From positions 1-36,773 of the forward strand of contig JAUWRA010000004.1 of NCBI GenBank assembly GCA_030610815.1: a stretch of 36,773 nucleotides of DNA. Direction: 5' to 3'. The DNA comes from Methanosarcinales archaeon (GTDB lineage: Archaea > Halobacteriota > Methanosarcinia > Methanosarcinales > Methanocomedenaceae). The first letter of the stretch is position 1, and each line of letters begins with the position of its first letter. The position numbers were made by a program, and so were the translations under genes. Below are positions 8,611-15,936 of this stretch, one piece after another. The notes below the pieces were generated by a model that was given only the letters and a program-made list of their open reading frames with translations, was not told the DNA's origin and ran no database searches.

Positions 8611-9597
8611 TTGGCTGAAAAAGAGATAAATATTTTAGGCGCTGGCATTAGTGGTCTAGCTTGCGGTATATTTCTTCGAAAAAATGGACATGCCGTTAAT
8701 ATCTATGAAAAAAAGTCAAATGTTGGCATGAGATTTAATAATGATTGGCAGACTCTCGAAAATTGGTCAGATGATATGGATGTCTTGAAACAGATAGAAT
8801 CATACGGTCTGGACATTTCTTTTGAATATGAGCCAATAAATTATCTTTATTTTCATTTTGGTAAAAAAAATAAGTTATTGCATGAAAAAAATGCTGCTTA
8901 TCTTGTGTGCCGTGGTAAAGAAAAAGGTTGTCTGGATACCGACTTGCTAAAACAGGCCAGGAATCTTGGAGTAAATGTCTATTTTAATAGTAAAATGGTT
9001 GATAATATTCATATCAATGCAACAGGGCCTAAAAAAGTAAGTATTTTGGCAAAGGGCATAACATTTTCGACAAAAAGTGCTGATTGCTATCATATGGCTC
9101 TTGGAGAAAAAATTGCGAAAGGATATTATTCTTATCTATTGATTAGAAATGGACATGGTACAATAGCAACGGTCTTCGGTCCGAAATATTCCAAAAAGGC
9201 CAATGAATTCATGGAAAATACTATCAATCAGTTTTCGGATTATATTGATATAAAAGAATTGTTGGATGGGAAAAAATTTGGAGGATACGGATGTTTTGAG
9301 ATTAAGGAAAATCTTCATGATAAGAATGGTGCGTTATTGATTGGTGAAGCTGGTGGTTTTCAGGATTATTTTTGGGGTTTTGGAATGAGATATGCAATTC
9401 GAACTGCATATTTAGCTGCAAGAAGTATAATGAACAATGAATCATATGAAGAACTTATAAAAGCAAATATTACAGCACAAATGAAACATTCTTTTAGAAA
9501 AAGAGTTATTTTTGAATCTTTAGGTAAATTGTCATATCCAATTTTGTATTATTTTAAGACAACAAAGCACATATTTCAAGATTCGGCGAATCTTTAG
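8611..9597 (+). CDS. Geranylgeranyl-reductase-like FAD-dependent oxidoreductase
   Basis: A 328-residue flavoprotein. The Rossmann fingerprint ILGAGISGLACGIFLRKNG at residues 8-26 binds the ADP of FAD, with E33 (IYEKK) taking the ribose. A second FAD motif, LLIGEAGGFQDYFWGFGMRYAIRTAY, matches the GD-x-A-G motif of the geranylgeranyl reductase family, with E replacing D. Relatives saturate isoprenoid chains of archaeal lipids or quinones; the substrate is unknown here. The start is TTG at 8611 with GAGGG seven bases before it. The gene is very AT-rich and stands alone between the DUF116 gene and its truncated copy, which suggests later arrival or a rearrangement. It is a distant relative of the next flavoprotein. 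Confidence 0.7.
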   Translation: MAEKEINILGAGISGLACGIFLRKNGHAVNIYEKKSNVGMRFNNDWQTLENWSDDMDVLKQIESYGLDISFEYEPINYLYFHFGKKNKLLHEKNAAYLVCRGKEKGCLDTDLLKQARNLGVNVYFNSKMVDNIHINATGPKKVSILAKGITFSTKSADCYHMALGEKIAKGYYSYLLIRNGHGTIATVFGPKYSKKANEFMENTINQFSDYIDIKELLDGKKFGGYGCFEIKENLHDKNGALLIGEAGGFQDYFWGFGMRYAIRTAYLAARSIMNNESYEELIKANITAQMKHSFRKRVIFESLGKLSYPILYYFKTTKHIFQDSANL

Positions 9598-9660
9598 CTG
9601 TCAATGGTCCAAGTGAGATGGTATGTATACAGCGCATCCGTCGCTTTTCACCCACATGAA

Positions 9661-9816
9661 TTAGCGAAGAGCCACAAATAAGATGTAATTCGGGAATATG
9701 ATCTTGTGTTTCCTGATACTATAGGCACCAAACAGTAACGCTATTCCTGTCACCAGAATAACTGCGATTACCAGGAATACGAACAGTTTGCCCAGTAGTT
9801 CATAGGAGATCAGCAT
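9661..9816 (-). pseudogene. Truncated second copy of the DUF116 gene
   Basis: The frame starts with ATG at 9816 and encodes the first 46 residues identically to the intact DUF116 protein (MLISYELLGKLF...). It then runs into five unrelated residues and a stop at 9661-9663. About 165 residues with all cysteines are missing. The nucleotide copy extends to 9859 upstream. All six coding differences from the intact gene are synonymous, so the divergence arose while both copies were under selection. Confidence 0.85.
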
Positions 9817-9857
9817 GAAATGAAAACGGTTATGTCGGTATTTAAGATTGTCGTGGG

Positions 9858-10028
9858 ATTATTAGAGACTTTTTAATTTCTTCTGATCTTTTGAATTAAA
9901 ACGAACCGCAGATGAACGCGAATGAACGCAGATTTCGCATGCAGTATCCGCGTTTATCTGCGTTCATCCGCGGTTAACAGAACTGATTAATAAGTGTAAC
10001 CAGAAAATAATAAAAAGTCTCGATTATT
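9858..10028. mobile_element. MITE-like palindromic element with central AACCGC hairpin
   Basis: An outer pair of 28-base arms (9858-9885 and 10001-10028) is inverted, matching at 22 of 28 positions; both contain GAGACTTTTTA. Inside is a second, stronger inverted repeat, 9904-9975, with arms beginning AACCGCAGATGAACGC and ending GCGTTCATCCGCGGTT. The inner arms show an internal 10-11 base rhythm of AACGCRGAT. No transposase is encoded. The left edge coincides with the point where similarity between the two DUF116 copies ends. The layout fits a non-autonomous element; the mobile nature is inferred. Confidence 0.5.
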
Positions 10029-10208
10029 AACTGAAAAAGAAACAGAAAGGTATTTGTTTAGCTCAAGCACAACTCTTGTTTGGTAAGTTGCTCCAATTCC
10101 TCTATTCCACTCTAAGCCTGTGGTTTCCAGTCCACCAACGAAGATTTAATGGGTTTGGTTTGTACACGTCTTGTGCTTTGGGACAACCTGGTAATAGGAA
10201 ATTATTGT

Positions 10209-11342
10209 ATGTATGATCTGATAATTATAGGTGGAGGTCCTTCCGGGTCTGCCGCTGGTAGAATTGCAGGAAAGAAAGGTTTGAAGACTCTATTAATTGA
10301 AAAAGAGATATTTCCAAGATATAAACCATGTGGGGGATGTCTTTCCGAACATGCAATGTCATATCTTGATTTTGAGATTCCTGAGTCTATGATTGAAAGA
10401 GATATATTTGGTGCAAGAGCCCACTTCAAAGGTCAGGTTGTCGAACAGCATAAGGATAGTAGGATTGCAGTTCTAATAACCAGAAGTATTTTGGATAATT
10501 ATCTGCTTGAAAAAGCCGGAGAAACCGGAATTGAAATTAAAATGGGAGAAAAGGTCCTTAAGTATCAGGAAAATACTGATTATGTAGAGATTTTTACTGA
10601 TAATGATACATATAAAGCAAAATTTATCATTATAGCAGAGGGTTCACAAGGTAAATTAAAATATCAAATTCGAAGAAAAGATCGAAAAGATGAATATGCA
10701 ATAGGTATTGTTGCAGAAATTGAAGCCGATAATGAATCAATAGATAAATATATACATAATGCAATTGACCTTCACTTTGGACGGTTTAAACAAGGTTACG
10801 GGTGGATATTTCCACATGAGAACTATTTTTCTGTTGGAATAGGTGGATTGGCAAAACACTTGCCCCATCCGAAAAAGACAATGTTGGATTTCTTAAATGA
10901 AAATAACTTTCATGATGATTATAAATTACATGGCCACATAATTCCGGCAGGAGGGATAAAAAGACGGATTACAAGTTCAAGAGTTGTTTTAAGTGGAGAT
11001 TCTGCTGGTTTTGTTGATTCTTTTCTTGGAGAAGGTATTGCTTATGCTATAAGATCCGGCCAGATCGCTGTAGAAGTTATTTCTAAATTAATGTTAAATA
11101 ATGATGATATAGAAACAATAAAGAATTATGAACTAATTTGTAAATCAGAATTCATTGACAACTTAAACTATTCATTAATATTTGTAAAATTAATGAATAG
11201 TTACCCTTCACTATTCTTAAAAATATTTACCAGTAATAAAGCAATTGAAAAATATCTTGAAGTTCCAGCAATGGAAATATCATATAAAAATTACATTAAA
11301 TGGTTAATTCCAAGAATGCCGATGTTTCTTTTAAGGTCATAG
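10209..11342 (+). CDS. Geranylgeranyl reductase family flavoprotein
   Basis: A 377-residue FAD-dependent oxidoreductase. YDLIIIGGGPSGSAAGRIAGKKG is the N-terminal dinucleotide fold. CGGCLSEHA follows, the cysteine region typical of the family. GYGWIFP near residue 200 matches the YxWxFP motif next to the substrate cavity, and GDSAGFVDSFLGEGIAYAIRSG is the second FAD motif. Characterised archaeal members hydrogenate double bonds of geranylgeranyl chains in membrane ether lipids, using ferredoxin or F420H2. ATG at 10209 is chosen since homology begins at once; an ATG at 10149 adds 20 foreign residues. It is AT-rich, like the flavoprotein at 8.6 kb. Confidence 0.82.
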   Translation: MYDLIIIGGGPSGSAAGRIAGKKGLKTLLIEKEIFPRYKPCGGCLSEHAMSYLDFEIPESMIERDIFGARAHFKGQVVEQHKDSRIAVLITRSILDNYLLEKAGETGIEIKMGEKVLKYQENTDYVEIFTDNDTYKAKFIIIAEGSQGKLKYQIRRKDRKDEYAIGIVAEIEADNESIDKYIHNAIDLHFGRFKQGYGWIFPHENYFSVGIGGLAKHLPHPKKTMLDFLNENNFHDDYKLHGHIIPAGGIKRRITSSRVVLSGDSAGFVDSFLGEGIAYAIRSGQIAVEVISKLMLNNDDIETIKNYELICKSEFIDNLNYSLIFVKLMNSYPSLFLKIFTSNKAIEKYLEVPAMEISYKNYIKWLIPRMPMFLLRS

Positions 11343-11367
11343 GAATTACCGGGAATAAAATATATCA

Positions 11368-11468
11368 ATATTAGTAACTTATGAATTACAATAACCTTTT
11401 TTAATGAGTAGCACGAAGTAGTGATTATTCTATTAGAATTTAAGGCAGTAAATCAATTTTACTAATAT
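11368..11468. repeat. Inverted repeat between flavoprotein and DUF22 genes
   Basis: ATATTAGTAACTTATG (from 11368) is matched in inverse orientation by the right arm 11448-11468, whose complement begins ATATTAGTAAAATTG; about 17 of 21 positions agree. Some 58 AT-rich bases separate the arms. It could be another small palindromic element, or part of the control region of the downstream gene. Confidence 0.4.
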
Positions 11469-11520
11469 AACGATTAAACATGATAATCTATTTATAGATT
11501 AACATCATATTGAAGGATGT

Positions 11521-11949
11521 GTGATAGATATGTCAGAAAATGTCAACATAGTTTCAAAAGAAGCGGGTAAGATCCATTCGAGGATTGTCCAGGCAACGCC
11601 ATATGAATTTACAATGGCCACCAGAGCTAAATGGGAGATGGTGATTGCCGATGAAGATATGACTATAGGTGCAGGCAGGTTTGAAAAGATCAAGGTCAAA
11701 AAGATCAATATCCAGAAAGATACACTGGCAATACCATGTGCCTTCAATCACCACGCACTTGCATCTGTATTGAAATTAGGAGGTAAAGGAGGTTCTTCGG
11801 CTCCTGTAGAACAGGACCGTGTCATAGAATCGGCTTACATTATGGGTGTCGAGTCAGGTGATATCAGGCGTGGCGACCTGCTTGCTGTGATCAACATATT
11901 CCCGATAATGTTCACAAGGGATGCCACAAACCCGGTTGAGATACTTTAG
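11521..11949 (+). CDS. DUF22 family protein
   Basis: A protein of about 140 residues of the DUF22 family, found in methanogens and related archaea, function unknown. The most typical part is YEFTMATRAKWEMVIADEDMTIGAG followed by a beta-rich stretch and IPCAFNHHALASVL. No signal peptide or membrane segment is present, so it is cytosolic. Two starts compete: GTG at 11521, only three bases after AAGGA, and ATG at 11530, twelve bases after it. The product is nearly the same. The zinc-ribbon gene follows five bases later, so the two are an operon ending at the terminator at 12460. Confidence 0.7.
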   Translation: MIDMSENVNIVSKEAGKIHSRIVQATPYEFTMATRAKWEMVIADEDMTIGAGRFEKIKVKKINIQKDTLAIPCAFNHHALASVLKLGGKGGSSAPVEQDRVIESAYIMGVESGDIRRGDLLAVINIFPIMFTRDATNPVEIL

Positions 11950-11960
11950 GGGGTATGCAT

Positions 11961-12458
11961 ATGGAAACATGTGTGATATGCCATCAACCCCAGGATACAA
12001 AGCATTTCCCTAACTACAATATCTGTACAACATGTCACGATCTGCTGGAGGACCTGATGAGTGAGTATTTCCTCCGGACCATACAGAAAAAAGGGAATGA
12101 TGTGTACAAAGGGTATCAAAAGTATCTTGAAAATAGCAGCCAGTACATTTCAGACTATAAGAAGATCCAGCGCAATTCAGGGCAACAGTTTAAGCAAATT
12201 GATGAGCGTTTACGCTCTGAACTGCAATCAGCGGGACCGAAACAACGGTATTTTGAACTGATGCTGGATACACTGGAATGGTTGAAGTCAACACCTGAGT
12301 TCTATAATTACTATTTCAAGGAATACTATGTCTGCCCAACATGCGGTGCCTCGATATTTGACCATTTCCACAAACATGATGTGGGTGACTGGCTGATCAT
12401 TTCCTGTGAAAAATGCGACACTGTAATAAAGAAATTCTATTCGCCGAAATTGGTATAG
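11961..12458 (+). CDS. Zinc-ribbon protein of unknown function
   Basis: A 165-residue protein with two pairs of metal-binding motifs. At the N-terminus are CVIC and CTTC (about residues 4-26), and at the C-terminus CPTC and CEKC. A charged helical middle (DYKKIQRNSGQQFKQIDERL) separates them. This layout suggests two zinc ribbons joined by a helical arm. I do not recognise a named family. ATG at 11961 lies seven bases after AGGGGG; ATG at 11955 is too near that site. It is in an operon with the DUF22 gene. Confidence 0.65.
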   Translation: METCVICHQPQDTKHFPNYNICTTCHDLLEDLMSEYFLRTIQKKGNDVYKGYQKYLENSSQYISDYKKIQRNSGQQFKQIDERLRSELQSAGPKQRYFELMLDTLEWLKSTPEFYNYYFKEYYVCPTCGASIFDHFHKHDVGDWLIISCEKCDTVIKKFYSPKLV

Positions 12459-12459
12459 A

Positions 12460-12487
12460 GCAGGGGGCTCACCCCTGCCTTTTTTTT
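12460..12487 (+). terminator. Intrinsic-type terminator after DUF22 operon
   Basis: The perfect seven-pair stem GCAGGGG / CCCCTGC (12460-12466 and 12472-12478, loop GCTCA) is followed by eight T. It starts two bases after the stop of the zinc-ribbon gene. Confidence 0.8.
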
Positions 12488-12505
12488 ATTTTATTGCACT
12501 GTGAT

Positions 12506-12793
12506 TCACAAAGGTACCAGCGGTACATTAAGGAGTCCCAGTAGAATGACGATTATCACACCTGGTATTCCTCCAATAGCGCAGATCAATATTGATACCC
12601 AATTGATATCCACTGAAAAACTCATGTTGAGCATTCCTAATACAAGGTTTGAGATGAATAGTAGTATCAAACCCACAATGGAATTTATGATAAGGTATTT
12701 TACAATTTTGAGGAAATAGTATACGGCGATGAATGCGGCAATTGCGACCACAAGAATAGCCAAACCGTTTGGTGTGATAAAGTCTAAAGCCAT
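12506..12793 (-). CDS. BofA-like small membrane protein
   Basis: A 95-residue, highly hydrophobic protein with three predicted membrane segments: residues 11-28, 33-53 and 66-88. The order LKIVKYLIINSIVGLILLFISN, then INWVSILICAIGGIPGVIIVILL fits the SigmaK-factor processing inhibitor BofA family (LLxNSxxGxxxL ... GxPGVxxxL). Archaea have no sigma factors, so the archaeal role differs and is unknown. It is convergent with the zinc-ribbon gene and transcribed alone. Confidence 0.7.
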   Translation of the reverse strand: MALDFITPNGLAILVVAIAAFIAVYYFLKIVKYLIINSIVGLILLFISNLVLGMLNMSFSVDINWVSILICAIGGIPGVIIVILLGLLNVPLVPL

Positions 12794-12969
12794 AATGTTC
12801 TATTCTCCTGATGTTTGTTAACAGTATCAATATAATATTATTTAATTCTTATCCAGCAGGCCGTCCCAAAAACAACTTTCAACGACACCTTGAAGTCCTA
12901 AGAGTTTTTACCACATAACCCCCGCCCCAACAGCACCTGCACCAACCCGGTAACAGCAATTCTTTACTC

Positions 12970-13017
12970 CATGAGCCGAATCCCTCATAAGCCGAATCCT
13001 TCATAAGCCGATTCGGG
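12970..13017. repeat. Tandem repeat, three 16-base units
   Basis: Three adjacent copies of CATAAGCCGAATCCTT-like sequence at 12970, 12986 and 13002. Copies 1 and 2 differ at two positions, and copy 3 changes toward its end. It lies between the BofA-like gene start and the end of the PAC2 gene. Confidence 0.75.
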
Positions 13018-13040
13018 TTTCCCGTCATCAGTTATATGTT

Positions 13041-13790
13041 TCAGCCGATATAACTCAGGTCTTCTTCTTTACTCTTCTTTTCCTGGATATCTTTCAGGTA
13101 CTTCTTAAATCCGTCGTCGAATTTCTTTGCTTCTTTCTCTATTCCACTCAGGTCTATTTCAATTCCAAGCAACTCAGAAGCTTTTCTTAATCCTGCATAG
13201 CATGCTTTTATATCCAGTGTTTCGGGAAAAGAAGTCTCTGCCAATAAAGCGATTCCTTTTAATCCCATACGCTGTGCATATTCGATAACCAGGCCGTTAA
13301 CTCCACCTATTTGCATACTGGTGTCAGCTATTTCTACAGACTCGGTTTTCAAATAATCCAATAGCTCCTGGGAAGTTGCAACCCCTAATACCTTTGGCTC
13401 TTCAACAAATCCTTGTATATGTGTTGCTATCACTGTATAAATAATATCGACATCACAGAGCTTTGCAGTTTCAACAATTTTCTCAGCCAGCTCATTGTCC
13501 TTTGCAATAGAACCGAACTGCATATCACCTGCGAACAGAATGATATTTTGCTCTTTTGAATAATAGAATTTAAAGAGGCTTACATCTCTTTCCATTGGCA
13601 TAACCAAGCCCTTTTCAAAGAACACAAGGGAAGGCGAGAGATGCGGTATGTAGATGTCTGCAAACATCTCAGGTTTCAGGAGTTCAATAAAAGAGGTAAC
13701 AGTATTCTTGGCGACCATTCCCATTCCGGGAAGACCTACCAGCATTCTGGGCTTTTCCATTTCTGGTTTGTTGTGAAATCGTATTTCCAT
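13041..13790 (-). CDS. PAC2 (proteasome assembly chaperone) family protein
   Basis: A 249-residue member of the PAC2 family. The N-terminal signature is MLVGLPGMGMVAKNTVTSFIE, with GDMQFGS and IYTVIATHIQGFVEEPKVLGVAT in the middle and QIGGVNGLVIEYAQRMG later. Eukaryotic PAC2 helps assemble the proteasome alpha ring. Archaeal members (about 240 residues) bind or chaperone related partners but are little studied. The C-terminal 50 residues are charged and helical (EKEAKKFDDGFKKYLKDIQEKK), as in archaeal relatives. Start ATG at 13790. Confidence 0.82.
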   Translation of the reverse strand: MEIRFHNKPEMEKPRMLVGLPGMGMVAKNTVTSFIELLKPEMFADIYIPHLSPSLVFFEKGLVMPMERDVSLFKFYYSKEQNIILFAGDMQFGSIAKDNELAEKIVETAKLCDVDIIYTVIATHIQGFVEEPKVLGVATSQELLDYLKTESVEIADTSMQIGGVNGLVIEYAQRMGLKGIALLAETSFPETLDIKACYAGLRKASELLGIEIDLSGIEKEAKKFDDGFKKYLKDIQEKKSKEEDLSYIG

Positions 13791-13833
13791 ATCGTTCAGG
13801 TCCTTCTCGACTTATTAGATATATTCTGAATTT

Positions 13834-13935
13834 GGGGTGTTATTCATGTTAGGGTGTTATCCGTGTTGGGTGTCATCCAGATTGGGGTGTTCATCCAGAT
13901 TAAGGGTGCTCATCCGGATTAAGGGTGTCATCCAA
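13834..13935. repeat. Degenerate tandem repeat, six 16-19 base units
   Basis: Six copies of a GGGTGTCATCCAGATT-like unit begin at 13835, 13852, 13868, 13885, 13904 and 13923. The last copy reaches into the 3' end of the lipoprotein gene: read on the minus strand it supplies the final glycine codon and the TGA stop. The array fills the gap between the PAC2 gene start and the lipoprotein stop. Confidence 0.75.
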
Positions 13936-14992
13936 GGTAAAAATATTCCTTTGTCAACGGGTCAATGGCAATTTTTTCGCCTTCAGGATTACCATCGTAG
14001 CCGGGATATCCATATTTTCCAGCCGTAGCATCGAGAACCACACATTTTTTCCCATCAATTTCATAGTAGGATATCTCCTGGTCTTCAAGTAGCTCATCTG
14101 GAGAGTAATAGAAATAAAACCTTATATCGAAGTCAACAATAGCTTCATTCTTATTCCTGTTCTCAAAGATCACACCGCCGTTTGTAGTTAAACCATTACA
14201 TTCATCGCTTGTCCATATAACATCCAGGTTCTGGCATGAAGGATAGTGGTCATATGGAAGGCGGTCTACCATTAGTTCATAATCTGTCCTGGACGGGACC
14301 ACATACACATTTAATGGGTTGGATGAAGAGACATCGTATTGTATATCCATGTACTCGATTGGCGGATTGAATTCTGAACCATCACCGCCATAATAATAGA
14401 GATAACCGGGTTTTAAGGTAAAGGTTTGTTGTTTTTGCTCTAAAATATATAGGTTACCGTTTTCCATAACTATATTCATATTCCCGGTTTGACCCAGGTC
14501 CTTTGAGTACTGGGCGAGAATGGGCTCCCCGATATATTCCAGTAAATGCTCAGTATCAACATCACATGCCAGACAGTAAGCATGGTCGGGTGTGAGTACC
14601 AGGTATGTTTGTATCCCTAGGTTCTCTAACAGCGACATAAGTAGGATCGTCAGGTCTTCACAATCTCCTCCATGTATATCCAGGGTTTCATATGGAGTCT
14701 GTATGAACTCCTCTTTCCTTGGGTCACTGTAATAAGAAAAGTCATCGATCACAAATCTATATAGCTTATTTATCTGGCATTCTTTGTCACCAGAAGGGCA
14801 TTCACTTACTATGGAAGAAGCCTGTGCCCGCAGGGTCATATCTTCAAAAATGATCTCATTTATGTATGGTTCTGCCCTTCTGACAACAGGGTCACCCATA
14901 AAGTTTGAAAGAGTTTCTTCTTCAATGCAGCCACTAATTATTAATGTGCAAATAATGAGAATAACCGCAAACAAGGTATTTTGTTTTTTCAT
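13928..14992 (-). CDS. Transglutaminase-like lipoprotein
   Basis: A 354-residue exported protein. The N-terminus has a lysine pair, a hydrophobic stretch and a lipobox (LIISGC, Cys22), so it is expected to be anchored outside the membrane. The body shows a transglutaminase/cysteine-protease fold: HGGDCEDLTILLMSLLENLG carries the catalytic Cys111, and PDHAYC carries His137; an aspartate soon after (CDVD) may complete the triad. The C-terminal half is beta-rich and acidic. Archaeal relatives are uncharacterised, with peptide or cell-envelope modification possible. The stop lies in a tandem repeat; the promoter must lie in or near the repeat region 14993-15936. Confidence 0.75.
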   Translation of the reverse strand: MKKQNTLFAVILIICTLIISGCIEEETLSNFMGDPVVRRAEPYINEIIFEDMTLRAQASSIVSECPSGDKECQINKLYRFVIDDFSYYSDPRKEEFIQTPYETLDIHGGDCEDLTILLMSLLENLGIQTYLVLTPDHAYCLACDVDTEHLLEYIGEPILAQYSKDLGQTGNMNIVMENGNLYILEQKQQTFTLKPGYLYYYGGDGSEFNPPIEYMDIQYDVSSSNPLNVYVVPSRTDYELMVDRLPYDHYPSCQNLDVIWTSDECNGLTTNGGVIFENRNKNEAIVDFDIRFYFYYSPDELLEDQEISYYEIDGKKCVVLDATAGKYGYPGYDGNPEGEKIAIDPLTKEYFYLG

Positions 14993-15234
14993 GGTATGTA
15001 AAGTATAAATTTCTCCTCAAATCTTGATATATTGAAATGCATTTATAGATTCCAGTATCTCAAGATAGAAAGGCAAACCCTCAAATATGAGGGAATGCCA
15101 TGCATGTTTAGCCACATGTAAGAGTTACTATCTCAGCAAGACATAAAAACTGTTCGTCCTCTTTCAGTTCGAATGATATTCGAGGACAATCATAATTGGG
15201 ATACATATAGCCTTGTTTTCAAAGATGTAGATGT

Positions 15235-15920
15235 CATCATTATGATGAAATTATTATAAAGTTAGATATATATTTCCACCGGAAATAAAGGGCCAGTCTC
15301 AATTTCTAATGTAAGTTCATGATAAAACCTGTAACAAAATAATCATACTTGTAACGAAGAGATCATAAGTCAAAAAAACGATAACGATTATAGTTAAAAA
15401 CCAAACAATATTAACTAATAAAATGCGAATTACAACAAGTGATAAGTAATAAACCACAGAGGGCACAGAGGACACAGAGAGTAAAATCAGATGCAAGCTC
15501 TGTGTTCTCTGTGTCCTCTGTGGTTAAATTATAATTGTTTGAAAATCAAAGTGTTAAGAGATTAGTATCAAATATTAGGTTCTTGACTATAAGCTATTAT
15601 CACCAAAAAGGATTTTATTTGTGATGGCAGAAATATCATCATTATGATGAAAATTGTTATAAAGTTAAATATATATTTCCACCGGAAATAAAGGGCCATT
15701 CTCAATTTCTAATGTAAGTTCATGATAAAACTTGTAACAAAATAATCATGCTTGTAACGAAGATATCATAAGTCAAAAAACGATAACGATCAAGCCATTA
15801 TCACTAAAAAGGATTTTATTTAAGATGGTGAAAATGCCATCATTATGATGCAAATTATTATAAAGTTGGATATATATTTTCACTTGAAATTATGGGCATG
15901 TCCCAATTTTTAATGACAGT
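15235..15920. repeat. Three long direct repeats in a 201-base register
   Basis: Each copy contains the perfect palindrome CATCATTATGATG, at 15235, 15637 and 15838; the distances are 402 and 201 bases. Copies 1 (15235-15388) and 2 (15637-15790) match over about 150 bases with few changes. Copy 2 (full unit 15591-15791) and copy 3 (15792 to about 15920) match from 46 bases before the palindrome. Each has an AT-rich TATA-like stretch after the palindrome; copies 1 and 2 then have ATTTCC-ACC-GGAAAT, and copy 3 a shifted form, TTTCA-CT-TGAAA. The extra 201 bases between copies 1 and 2 are a palindromic insertion. Confidence 0.85.
15389..15591. mobile_element. MITE-like palindromic insertion in the repeat array
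   Basis: Copies 2 and 3 of the surrounding repeat join directly, whereas between copies 1 and 2 this stretch of about 203 bases intervenes. Its ends are inverted: TATAGTTAAAAACC (15389-15402) against GGTTCTTGACTATA (15578-15591), 12 of 14 matching, and similarity goes on inward (AATATT...ACTAAT on both sides). In the centre is a hairpin, 15452-15525, with arms AACCACAGAGGGCACAGAGG and CCTCTGTGGTT. No protein is encoded. This matches the plan of the element at 9858-10028. Confidence 0.6.
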
Positions 15921-15936
15921 TCAGGGTACAATCCCA

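Larger units (their letters stand above)
9598..10208. other. Gene-free stretch with duplicate fragment and palindromic element
   Basis: This 611-base gap holds the DUF116 fragment (9661-9859) and the palindromic element (9858-10028), described separately. The rest, 10029-10208, has no supported gene. An ATG at 10149 extends the next gene in frame by 20 codons, but they are not similar to the family. Confidence 0.5.
14993..15936. other. 944-base gene-free repeat region
   Basis: No ORF of note on either strand. It contains a small perfect hairpin CCCTCA/TGAGGG (15078-15093), three copies of a long repeat with palindromes (15235-15920) and a palindromic insertion (15389-15591). It sits upstream of the lipoprotein gene and downstream of the DNPH1-type gene, so it may hold the lipoprotein promoter or an unrecognised RNA. 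Confidence 0.6.

Noticed and set aside
9987-10146. A 53-codon minus-strand open stretch without a start (…GLEWNRGIGATYQTRVVLELNKY…)
   Set aside because: The composition looks protein-like and may be a transposase or other gene remnant, but there is no start codon and I cannot tie it to a family; part of it lies in the palindromic element.
15235-15920. The 201-base register as a CRISPR or as plasmid iterons
   Set aside because: Units are long and themselves repeated, not short repeats with unique spacers; no rep gene is nearby, so an origin is not supported.
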